Positions 9,681 through 17,500 of a stretch of 64,000 nt of DNA are shown here, piece after piece. The stretch covers positions 310,001 to 374,000 of the forward strand of contig NZ_CP035376.1 of assembly GCF_004118975.1 (NCBI RefSeq), read 5' to 3'. Below the pieces are notes generated by a model. The model saw only the letters and a list, made by a program, of their open reading frames with translations. It did not search any database and was not told where the DNA came from. Positions within the stretch are counted from its first letter, which is position 1. The number at the start of each line of letters is the position of its first letter. A program made the translations under genes and the position numbers. This stretch comes from Luteimonas sp. YGD11-2. GTDB lineage: Bacteria; Pseudomonadota; Gammaproteobacteria; Xanthomonadales; Xanthomonadaceae.

Positions 9681-10622
9681 TCACTGCTGCTGGACGGGCT
9701 CCGCCGACTGCTCGGGGTCGATGCCGCTGGCTTCCGGCGAACCCGGCGCGCCGGCCGGCGGGTTGCCGGCTTCTGCGGGGTCGAGGTAGCGCGTATCGGC
9801 CGCAGGCGCGCGCGTTTCGGCCGGTGCCTCGGCCTGCAGCTGCGCCATCTGCGCGCGGGTGGCGGCATCCGGGCGTGGGTGCAGGCCTTCCATGTAGCTG
9901 GCCAGTGCCTGGATTTCCTCGTCGCTCAGCGGCTGCGCGATCGTGTGCATGATCTGGAACATGCGGGTATCGCGCTCGCCGGTGGTGCCGTCGCGGAATT
10001 CCTGCAGGCGGCGCGCGGTGTACCACGCCGGCTGCCCCGCCACGTGCGGATACGACGGCCCGGGCATGCCGGCGCCGGTCGGGCCATGGCAGGCCATGCA
10101 GGCCGGAATCTGCCGCCCGGTATCGCCGCGCCGGTAGATCTGCTGACCGACCTCGTAGAACTTCATGCCTTCGTAGTCACCGGCCGCGACCACGCCATCG
10201 TCGGCGATGCCGGCCTGCGCCGACTGCATCGAGTAATAGGCGCCGACGTCGCGCATTTCCTGCGCGGAGAGCATCTGCGCGAACGGCTGCATGATCGGGC
10301 TCGGCCGCTCGCCGCTCTTGAACAGCGCCAGCTGGTGGGCCATGTAGGGCTCGTTCTGGCCGGCGATGCTGGGATAGATCTCGCGCACCACGCTGTTGCC
10401 GTCGAGGCCGTGGCAGGCGGCGCAGGTGCCGGCGATGGTGGCACCGCGCTGGGCATCGCCCCACTGGGTGTCGGCGAGTTCCGCCACCGCGTTGTCTTCC
10501 AGCGGCGCAGCCTGGACGGGCGCGTCCTCCGGCAACGGCAGCGCGGTGGACTGTGCAAAGGCCACGGCACCCATGACGAGGGCGGCGAGGCCGGCGATTC
10601 CGTAAACGCGGGCTTGGCGCAT
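9681..10622 (-). CDS. Di-heme cytochrome c4
   Basis: A 313-residue periplasmic electron carrier with a signal peptide (YGIAGLAALVMGAVAFAQ) and two class I cytochrome c domains. Heme motifs are CAACH (residues 67-71) and CMACH (175-179), each with a later axial Met candidate. The C-terminal 60 residues are a Pro/Ala/Glu-rich extension ending in QQQ. The start at 10622 has GGAG seven bases upstream; the frame extends further without signal-peptide logic. It heads a minus-strand operon with two DsbA-like proteins and is divergent from engB, an arrangement recalled from other xanthomonads. Role: electron delivery to terminal oxidases or periplasmic redox partners. Confidence 0.93.
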   Translation of the reverse strand: MRQARVYGIAGLAALVMGAVAFAQSTALPLPEDAPVQAAPLEDNAVAELADTQWGDAQRGATIAGTCAACHGLDGNSVVREIYPSIAGQNEPYMAHQLALFKSGERPSPIMQPFAQMLSAQEMRDVGAYYSMQSAQAGIADDGVVAAGDYEGMKFYEVGQQIYRRGDTGRQIPACMACHGPTGAGMPGPSYPHVAGQPAWYTARRLQEFRDGTTGERDTRMFQIMHTIAQPLSDEEIQALASYMEGLHPRPDAATRAQMAQLQAEAPAETRAPAADTRYLDPAEAGNPPAGAPGSPEASGIDPEQSAEPVQQQ

Positions 10623-10782
10623 TGCTGGGCTCCGACAACATGAATCGAACGCGAACGCGCCCGGGATCGCCGAATTATCGACGCGTGCCGCAACCGGGGT
10701 CAAACGGCGCCGGCAGCCACCGGGCCTGCGCACCGGCGGGAAAAACGGGCGGCACACCGGCGCCCATGCGATCCTATCGCCC

Positions 10783-11400
10783 ATGACCAACTTTCTTGCC
10801 CGCTCCCGTTACCGGCTGGCGGCGCACACCCCCGCCCAGCTTCCGCCCGACATCGGTTACGAGGTCGCCTTCGCCGGCCGCTCCAACGCCGGCAAGTCCA
10901 GCGCCCTCAACGCGATGTGCCAGCAGAATGCGCTGGCGCGGGTCTCCAAGACCCCCGGCCGCACCCAGCAGCTGGTGTTCTTCCAGGTCGAGCCCTACGA
11001 GGACCGTCACCTCGTCGACCTCCCGGGTTATGGCTACGCCAAGGTGCCCAAGGACCTGCAGGCGCACTGGCAGGCCTTCATCGCCGGCTACTTTGCGCGC
11101 CGCGAGGCGCTGCGCGGGCTGGTGGTGGTGATGGACATCCGCCATCCGTTGCGCGACTACGACCGGCAGATGCTCGGCTACGCGGTGGAACGCGGGCTGC
11201 CCGCGCACGTGCTGCTGACCAAGGCCGACAAGCTGGGACGCGGTGGTTCCGGCAACGTGCTGCTGCAGGTGCGCCGCGACCTCCAGCAGGCCTATGGCGA
11301 CTCGGTCTCGGTGCAGACCTTCTCGGCGCTGCACAAGCTCGGCATCGACGAGGCCTGCGGCGTGGTCAACGCCTGGCTGGAACTGCCTCCGCCGCGCTGA
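10783..11400 (+). CDS. engB: Ribosome biogenesis GTPase EngB/YihA/YsxC
   Basis: A 205-residue TrmE-Era-like GTPase required for 50S ribosome assembly. Complete G motifs are visible: G1 GRSNAGKSS (residues 32-40), G2 Thr in KTPGRTQ, G3 DLPGYG, G4 TKADK and G5 SALHK. Length and motif spacing fit the family. It is divergent from cytochrome c4 with 160 bases between them, which must hold both promoters. Confidence 0.96.
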   Translation: MTNFLARSRYRLAAHTPAQLPPDIGYEVAFAGRSNAGKSSALNAMCQQNALARVSKTPGRTQQLVFFQVEPYEDRHLVDLPGYGYAKVPKDLQAHWQAFIAGYFARREALRGLVVVMDIRHPLRDYDRQMLGYAVERGLPAHVLLTKADKLGRGGSGNVLLQVRRDLQQAYGDSVSVQTFSALHKLGIDEACGVVNAWLELPPPR

Positions 11401-11628
11401 TCCGCGCCGCACGGCGAAGCACGCCCGCTGCGCGGTGACGGGCCGCGCCCGCAGGCGACGCCGCGGCCCGAACTCGACATGCATGGCCGATGCATCGGCG
11501 ATTGTGACGTTGCCGGTGACGCAGCGGGCCATGCGCGTGCGCCGTGCCGTCGATGCCGCGGGATATAGTGGCGCCCCCGCGACGTGCCGCCAGCGCGCGT
11601 CCTGCAAGCGTCGACGAGCCTCCGCCAC

Positions 11629-13008
11629 GTGCCCACCTCAAGCCCTTCCCCCGATGCCCCGATCCTCGACCCGCGCGAACTGACCGCGGAAATCGCCTCC
11701 GGCGAGAAGCCGCGATCGGACTGGCGCATCGGCACCGAGCACGAGAAGTTCGGTTTCCGTCTCGACGACCTGCGCCCGCCGACCTTCGACGGCGAGCGTG
11801 GCATCGAGGCGCTGCTGGACGGCCTGACCCGCTTCGGCTGGGACCGCGTGCGCGAGAACGGGCGCACGGTCGCACTGCTGCGCGATGGCGCATCGGTGAC
11901 CCTCGAGCCGGCCGGCCAGCTGGAACTGTCGGGCGCGCCGGTGGTGGACATCCACGAAACCTGCCAGGAGGTCGGCAACCACCTCTACGAGGTCAAGGCG
12001 GTCGCCGACGAGCTGCGGCTGGGATTCCTCGGCATGGGCTTCCAGCCGAAGTGGCGTCGCGACGAGATGCCGTGGATGCCCAAGGGCCGCTACAGGATCA
12101 TGCGCGACTACATGCCCAGGGTCGGCAGCCTCGGTCTCGACATGATGACCCGCACCTGCACCGTGCAGGTCAACCTGGACTACATCACCGAAGCGGACAT
12201 GGTGAAGAAGTTCCGCGTGGCGCTGGCCCTGCAGCCGATCGCCACCGCGCTGTTCGCCGATTCGCCGTTCACCGAAGGCCGGCCCAACGGCTATCTGAGC
12301 TACCGCTCGCATATCTGGACCGATACCGACGCCGACCGCACCGGCATGCTCGACTTCGTGTTCGAGGACGGCTTCGGCTATGAGCGCTACGTCGACTACA
12401 TCCTCGACGTGCCGATGTACTTCGTCTACCGCAACGGTGCGGATGGCAAGGGGCATTACCACGACGCCAGCGGGCAGAGCTTCCGCGCGTTCCTGCGTGG
12501 GGAACTGCCGGGCCTGGAAGGCGAGCTGCCGACGATGCGCGACTGGACCGACCACATGACCACCGCGTTCCCCGAGGTGCGGCTGAAGAAGTACCTCGAG
12601 ATGCGCGGTGCCGATGGCGGCCCGTGGAACCGGCTGTGCGCGTTGCCGGCGTTCTGGGTGGGGCTGCTGTACGACGATGCCGCGCTCGACGCGGCCTGGG
12701 ACCTGGTGCGCGACTTCACCCGTGCCGAGCGGCATGCACTGCGCGACCACGTGCCGCGCACCGCGCTGGCCACCCCGTTCCGTGGCCACAGCGTGCGCGA
12801 GCTGGCCATCGAGGCGCTGAAGATCAGTGCGGCCGGGCTGCGTCGCCGCGACCGCCGCAACGCACAGGACATCGACGAAGTGCGTTTCCTCGAGCCGCTG
12901 ATCGAGCTGGCCGAAGCCGGGCAGACGCCTGCCGAGAGCAAGCTGGAACTGTTCCACGGGGAATGGCACGGCGACATCGATCGCGTGTTCCGCGAGTTCG
13001 CGTACTGA
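11629..13008 (+). CDS. gshA: Glutamate-cysteine ligase, plant/alphaproteobacterial type (GCS2 family)
   Basis: Catalyses the first step of glutathione synthesis. The 459-residue protein carries [12 protein letters not shown] near the start, which supplies the acidic metal-binding pocket. Other blocks are [14 protein letters not shown], the helical segment around [21 protein letters not shown] and SYRSHIW. This architecture matches the class III ligases of plants, alphaproteobacteria and Xanthomonas, not E. coli GshA. The start is ambiguous: GTG 11629 gives the expected N-terminus; an in-frame GTG at 11584 would add 15 residues. Glutathione made here would serve the FrmA/FghA pathway encoded about 9 kb downstream. 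Confidence 0.9.
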   Translation: MPTSSPSPDAPILDPRELTAEIASGEKPRSDWRIGTEHEKFGFRLDDLRPPTFDGERGIEALLDGLTRFGWDRVRENGRTVALLRDGASVTLEPAGQLELSGAPVVDIHETCQEVGNHLYEVKAVADELRLGFLGMGFQPKWRRDEMPWMPKGRYRIMRDYMPRVGSLGLDMMTRTCTVQVNLDYITEADMVKKFRVALALQPIATALFADSPFTEGRPNGYLSYRSHIWTDTDADRTGMLDFVFEDGFGYERYVDYILDVPMYFVYRNGADGKGHYHDASGQSFRAFLRGELPGLEGELPTMRDWTDHMTTAFPEVRLKKYLEMRGADGGPWNRLCALPAFWVGLLYDDAALDAAWDLVRDFTRAERHALRDHVPRTALATPFRGHSVRELAIEALKISAAGLRRRDRRNAQDIDEVRFLEPLIELAEAGQTPAESKLELFHGEWHGDIDRVFREFAY

Positions 13009-13053
13009 CCTGCATCGCCCGCCGCGGATGCACGCGCGGCGCGCGATCGATGT

Positions 13054-14976
13054 TCAGTCGTCGCCGCGCAGCCAGCGCGACAGCCGGCGGTGATAGTCGA
13101 CGCGATGACTGGGCTTGCCGGTGCCGGCCAGCAGGTGCGTTCCGCCGGGATAGACCACCATGCGCACCGGCGCCTTCGAGCGCCGGGCCAGCCGCGCAAG
13201 CAGCTCTTCCGACTGCCCGAGCGGACAACGCTGGTCGTCGTCGCCCTGCAACAGCAGGGTGGGCGTGCGGATGTCATCGGCATAGGACAGCGGCGACAGC
13301 CGGCGATAGCGTTCGTGGGCGTCATCGACTTCGCCATCCATGCTGTACGGGTCGACGTAGTAACCCGAGTCGGATGTGCCGCTGTGCGATTCCATGTTGA
13401 TCACCGGTGCGCTGATGCCGGCGCGCGCGAAGCGGCCGTCGTGGCCGATCGCCCATGCGGTGAGATAGCCGCCGTAGGACTTCCCGGTGCAGGCCAGCTG
13501 CTCCCCCGCAATGCCTTCGGCCTGCAGCGCCTCCACGACGGCGAGATGCTGCGGCAGGTCGAGCTCGCCCCAGTGGCCGTTGAGCCGCTCGGCGAACCGC
13601 GCACCGTAACTGCCGGAGCCGACCGTGTTCGCGGCGACGATGGCCCAGCCATGCGACAGCAGGTCATACCCGTACACGTGGCTGGCGAAGTCGATCAGCA
13701 CATGGCTCTGCGGGCCGCCGTGGAAGTCCACCAGCAACGGGAACGGGCCTTCGCCCTCTGCCGGCAGCAGGACCCAGGCGTCGATCTCCTCGCTGCCGCC
13801 GTTGCCGTCGGGCACCTGGAAGCTGCGCTTGTCCACGCGCGGAGCCGCGCGGTCTTCCTCCCAGTCGCGGTTGAAACGGGTCAGCACGCGTTCGGTGCCC
13901 GGCGACCAGGTGGTCGCGTGCAGTTCGTCCGGGCGCTCCACGCGCGCAGCCACGAACACCAGGCCATCGCCGGCCGCGCACAGTGCGGCCGCGTGTTGCA
14001 GGCCGTCGTCCACCCGGGTGACGACGCCGCTGGAGATGTCCACGACCACCACTTCCTGCAGACCACGCCGCGCGGCGATGGTGGCGACGCGATCGCCGTC
14101 CGGGTGCCAGACGATGGTCGAACCCTCGAGCTGCAATTCGTCCGCGGGCCTGCGCAGCGAGCCGTCGGCGATATCGACCAGCCACAGCAGGCTCAGCGAG
14201 TCGCCTTCGGTGACGGTTCCGCCGAGCGCCAGCGTGCGGCCGTCAGGCGACCAGGTGATGCCGGCGATGCTGGCCAGCCCGTCGGTCAGCAGGCGTGCGT
14301 TGCCGCCATCACCGTCGGCCAGCCACAGGTCCATCCGGTGACGCTGGCTGCCATCGCGCGTACGCACGTAGGCGAGCGACTTTCCATCCGGCGACCACGC
14401 GGCTTCCACGACGTCGAAATCACCGCAGACCAGGATCTGTTCGTCGCCACTGTCGACATCCATCGCGAGCAGTACGGTGCGGTGGCCCACCTGTGGGCCG
14501 CTGCCATCGAGCTTCCATGGAAGATGGGTCACCACCCACGGCCGGTTGCTGCCGTCGGTGGCGTCGTCCGCGTCCTCGGACCAGGGCGTGCGTGCGGAGA
14601 GCAGCACCCGCCGTCCGTCCGGCGACCACTGCATGAGCGCCTGCAGTTCGCGCTGCGACCCACCGACCTGGCGCGCTTCGCCGCCGTCCAGCGGCAGCAA
14701 CTGCACCTGCTTCGCTTCACCGGCGCGCGCGGAAAGAAACGCGACGTTGCGGCCGTCCGGCGCCAGCGCCGGGGATGACGCGCTGAAGACGTCGGTCGTG
14801 AGCTGCCGCGGCGCGGTCTCGGACGCGGTGTCGAGCTGCCACAGCACGGTGCGGTAGCTGTCGGAATCGCGCATCGCCTGTGAACTGGAGAACACCACCC
14901 GCGGATTGCCGGGGCACCCCTGGAGTTCGGACAGTGTGATGTGGTTGAAGAGGTCATCGATGCAGAACGCTTGCAT
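13054..14976 (-). CDS. S9 family (prolyl oligopeptidase / acylaminoacyl-peptidase-like) serine peptidase
   Basis: A 640-residue alpha/beta-hydrolase peptidase with an N-terminal beta-propeller. WSPDG/APDG repeats occur through roughly residues 60-330. The C-terminal peptidase domain has nucleophile Ser500 in GKSYGGY, an acid in GDDDQRCP (about 580) and His614 in GGTHLL. No signal peptide is visible, so it is probably cytoplasmic and acts on peptides. It is transcribed toward glutamate-cysteine ligase, whose stop is 46 bases away. The UUCG hairpin at 15005-15024 separates it from the Asn/Gln-rich gene upstream. Confidence 0.9.
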   Translation of the reverse strand: MQAFCIDDLFNHITLSELQGCPGNPRVVFSSSQAMRDSDSYRTVLWQLDTASETAPRQLTTDVFSASSPALAPDGRNVAFLSARAGEAKQVQLLPLDGGEARQVGGSQRELQALMQWSPDGRRVLLSARTPWSEDADDATDGSNRPWVVTHLPWKLDGSGPQVGHRTVLLAMDVDSGDEQILVCGDFDVVEAAWSPDGKSLAYVRTRDGSQRHRMDLWLADGDGGNARLLTDGLASIAGITWSPDGRTLALGGTVTEGDSLSLLWLVDIADGSLRRPADELQLEGSTIVWHPDGDRVATIAARRGLQEVVVVDISSGVVTRVDDGLQHAAALCAAGDGLVFVAARVERPDELHATTWSPGTERVLTRFNRDWEEDRAAPRVDKRSFQVPDGNGGSEEIDAWVLLPAEGEGPFPLLVDFHGGPQSHVLIDFASHVYGYDLLSHGWAIVAANTVGSGSYGARFAERLNGHWGELDLPQHLAVVEALQAEGIAGEQLACTGKSYGGYLTAWAIGHDGRFARAGISAPVINMESHSGTSDSGYYVDPYSMDGEVDDAHERYRRLSPLSYADDIRTPTLLLQGDDDQRCPLGQSEELLARLARRSKAPVRMVVYPGGTHLLAGTGKPSHRVDYHRRLSRWLRGDD

Positions 14977-14994
14977 GCATGCTTCCTGTCGGAT

Positions 14995-15024
14995 CCCAAA
15001 AGAAGACGCCCCCGAAGGGGCGTC
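14995..15024 (-). terminator. Rho-independent terminator after the Asn/Gln-rich gene
   Basis: On the minus strand a perfect 8-bp stem GACGCCCC/GGGGCGTC with a UUCG tetraloop (15005-15024) is followed by TTCTTTT. It lies 28 bases past the stop of the Asn/Gln-rich gene and just before the S9 peptidase start, so the small gene should be an independent transcript. Confidence 0.8.
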
Positions 15025-15051
15025 GTATGCCAGCAGTAGAGCCTTCGGTGC

Positions 15052-15234
15052 TCAGCGGCGCTGTTCGCGCTCGTTCTGGCGGTTCTGCTGGTTCTGCTGG
15101 TTCTCGCGGTTCTGCTCGTTCTCGCGGTTCTGCTGGTTCTGCTGGTTCTGTTCGTTCTGGCGGTTCTGATCGTTGTTCTGGTTGTTCTGGTTCTGCTGAT
15201 TGTTCTGGTTCTGCTGGTTGTTCTGGTTGTTCAC
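15052..15234 (-). CDS. 60-residue Asn/Gln-rich low-complexity protein
   Basis: I do not recognise this protein. It starts at GTG 15234, preceded by GGAG at the ideal 7-base spacing. After the first Met it contains only Asn, Gln, Arg, Glu and a single Asp, in short QNQQN, QNNQ and REN units. The N-terminal half is almost pure Asn/Gln; Arg and Glu accumulate toward the C-terminus, which ends EREQRR. The DNA shows 9-base quasi-repeats in frame. There is no signal peptide, hydrophobic segment or cysteine. The composition resembles prion-like or intrinsically disordered sequences and is very unlike the Ala/Leu/Arg-rich neighbours. It has its own UUCG-loop terminator. A longer frame from TTG 15297 is less likely. 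Confidence 0.6.
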   Translation of the reverse strand: MNNQNNQQNQNNQQNQNNQNNDQNRQNEQNQQNQQNRENEQNRENQQNQQNRQNEREQRR

Positions 15235-15518
15235 GTCGAATCTCCAGTCGTTGGGGGTTGCCTTGCGGCAGCAGCAGATCACCACCGCCAACTTCAAAAG
15301 TGCGTGGAACGCGCGAGGCCATAACTGAAAGGTTCAGTGGCCCGTAGCGAACGCCGAAAAAGCCTTGTTTTCAAGCGCAGTCATGGACGTGTTTTCACTG
15401 TGAGTGGCCAAGGGAACGCATCCCGTAGGATCGGCCCGACCCGCTTGCGCGTCGGATAGGGGTTCAGTTTCCCGTGACGCCCCACGTCATCAGCGATGGT
15501 CTGCAGAGGAGTTTCCCC

Positions 15519-16691
15519 GTGGCACTCGATCTCACCAACATCAAAGGCTGTCCACTCGAACAGCAGCGCTTCACATGGCGCGAACTCGTCCAGCAACCGA
15601 TCAGCAAGCTGGACGATGACACCTTCACCCGCGTGCGCATCATCCTGCTCAACGGCCTCGAGCATGAGGCGTTGCGCTTTTCGCATGCGTTCGCGCGGAT
15701 GAATCGCGACATGCGTGCGCCGCTGGCGCGCGTGCGCCGGGTCGAGCAGCACCAGCACACGATGATCAACTGGCTGATCGGTGCCGACCACTCGCCGCTG
15801 GAGACCACCATCGCCTACGAGCAGGTGGCCATCGAGATCACCGCCGCGGTTGCGCAGGCGGAGCCGGATCCGTACCTGGCGCAGACCTACCGCTTCGGCC
15901 TGCTCGAGGACTTCGACCACATGTACCGCTACTCGGCGATGCTCGACCGGCTGGAAGGCAAGGATGCGAACAACATCCTGCAGTGCTACACCGACATCCT
16001 TCCGGGCCGACCGACGGTGGTCGAACACCGCCACCCCGACGACGACCTGCGCAATCCGTTCGATGCCAAGACCGCGCATCCGCTGTCGAAGCTGCACGCG
16101 CTCACGATCATGGCGGCCGAGCAGCAGACGCACAATTACTACATGAACATCGGTCCGCTGTTCACCGATCCGGTGGCGCGCCTGCTGTATGCGGAAATCG
16201 CCTCGATCGAAGAGCAGCACACCACCCAGTACGAGTCGATCATCGATCCCGACCAGACCTGGATGGAACAGTGGCTGATGCACGAGTTCAACGAGGTCTA
16301 CAACTACTACGGCGCCGTGCAGCAGGAGGTCAACCCGCGCATCAAGGCGATCTGGGAGCGCTTCCTCGATTACGAGCTGGGCCATCTGCAGTACGTCATG
16401 GAGCTGTTCAAGCAGGTCGAGCGCCGCGACCCGATGGAGATCATCCCGGCGACGATGCCCGAGCCGATCGCCTTCGCCAGCCAGCGCGACTTCGTGCGCC
16501 AGGTGCTGCTGCAGGAAGTGGACCTGCGTGCCGACGGCCCGGATTTCGTGCCGATGGAGCAGGAGGCCGATGGCTCGCGCGCCTACCGCAGGCAGCTCAA
16601 TTCGGAAGGGTCGCCGACCGAAGCGGTGCCAGCGGGCTATGTGTGGAACCCCGGAACCGAGCTCGCCCTGCCGGCCGAGCAGCAGAAGTAA
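15519..16691 (+). CDS. Ferritin-like four-helix-bundle protein (two bundle regions)
   Basis: A 390-residue protein rich in acidic/His helices. Repeated di-iron-type ligand motifs include NGLEHEALRFSH, AYEQVAIEI, EDFDHMYRYS, AEQQTHNYYM, EIASIEEQHTTQYE and DYELGHLQYVME. This suggests two ferritin-like bundles in tandem. No signal peptide or specific enzyme signature (such as ribonucleotide reductase R2 or a rubrerythrin FeS domain) is visible. GTG 15519 was chosen because AGAGGAG sits 7 bases upstream; earlier codons in the frame lack this. The gene is followed after 18 bases by another ferritin-like gene. Possible roles are iron or peroxide handling or an oxygenase; function is unknown. Confidence 0.75.
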   Translation: MALDLTNIKGCPLEQQRFTWRELVQQPISKLDDDTFTRVRIILLNGLEHEALRFSHAFARMNRDMRAPLARVRRVEQHQHTMINWLIGADHSPLETTIAYEQVAIEITAAVAQAEPDPYLAQTYRFGLLEDFDHMYRYSAMLDRLEGKDANNILQCYTDILPGRPTVVEHRHPDDDLRNPFDAKTAHPLSKLHALTIMAAEQQTHNYYMNIGPLFTDPVARLLYAEIASIEEQHTTQYESIIDPDQTWMEQWLMHEFNEVYNYYGAVQQEVNPRIKAIWERFLDYELGHLQYVMELFKQVERRDPMEIIPATMPEPIAFASQRDFVRQVLLQEVDLRADGPDFVPMEQEADGSRAYRRQLNSEGSPTEAVPAGYVWNPGTELALPAEQQK

Positions 16692-16709
16692 GCGTCGAGG
16701 AGACGAATC

Positions 16710-17435
16710 ATGGAAAACGACATCCGTACCGGCACCAACCGCACCGGCATGAAGGCGTCCCCGGTGGACGCGCGCAAGCTGCTGGAAGTGCGCGAGCTGC
16801 AGACGACCGTGCCCGACCCCGAAATCGATGCGGTGGCGCTGCGTGCCTCCTATCTCCTCGAAGCCGAGCCGGTGGGTTCGATGCCGCCGCCGCCGACGCT
16901 GCGCGGCATGGCGGGCACCGCGATGAAGGCGCTGACCGGCAAGAAGATGCACGTGCTGCTCGACAAGATCGCCGAGCGCGCCGCGTTCGAACGCACCGGC
17001 ACCCGCCTCTACGACATGATGCTGCAGAAGGTGGCCGTGGCCCCCGGCCTGCCGGCCGGCATGACCATCGAAGGCGTGCGCGAGATCCGCGACGAGGAGC
17101 ACTCGCACTACCTGCTGCTGGCCGCGGCGATCGAGACCCTCGGCGGCGATCCGACCGCGATGACGCCGTGCGCTGATGTGACCGGCGTGCAGGGCATGGG
17201 CCTGGTGCAGGCGATGGGCGAGCCGCGGCTGACCATCGCCCAGGCGCTGTCGACATTGCTCGCTGCCGAAGTCATCGACAACGCGTCGTGGGAGCTGCTG
17301 ATCGACCTGGCCACGCAGTTCGGTCAGGACGAGCTCGCCGCGCAGTTCACCGAGGCGCTTGCCGCGGAGCAGCGCCATGAAGTCACGGTGCGCCAGTGGA
17401 TGGCCACGGCACTGACGGAGGAAGCGGGGGTCTGA
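16710..17435 (+). CDS. Ferritin-like domain protein, second gene of the pair
   Basis: A 241-residue soluble helical protein with ExxH-type motifs: ERAAFERTGTRLYD, REIRDEEHSHYLLL, AAEVIDNASWELL and AAEQRHEVTVRQWM. These place four helices with carboxylate/His ligands, as in ferritin-like and rubrerythrin-like di-iron proteins. ATG 16710 is preceded by GAGGAG. It overlaps nothing and follows the larger ferritin-like gene by 18 bases, so they almost certainly form an operon. The first 40 residues look disordered. No iron-sulfur ligands are seen. Confidence 0.75.
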   Translation: MENDIRTGTNRTGMKASPVDARKLLEVRELQTTVPDPEIDAVALRASYLLEAEPVGSMPPPPTLRGMAGTAMKALTGKKMHVLLDKIAERAAFERTGTRLYDMMLQKVAVAPGLPAGMTIEGVREIRDEEHSHYLLLAAAIETLGGDPTAMTPCADVTGVQGMGLVQAMGEPRLTIAQALSTLLAAEVIDNASWELLIDLATQFGQDELAAQFTEALAAEQRHEVTVRQWMATALTEEAGV

Positions 17436-17500
17436 TACGACCGCGCCGGATCCACCGATGTGCACGTCGTGGAGGCGTGCCGACCGTGTAGCCTTCGGGC

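Noticed and set aside
15052..15234. Dense 9-base repeats looking like a CRISPR or microsatellite array
   Set aside because: Units are unequal, have no spacers, and are explained by in-frame Asn/Gln codons with a ribosome binding site and stop.
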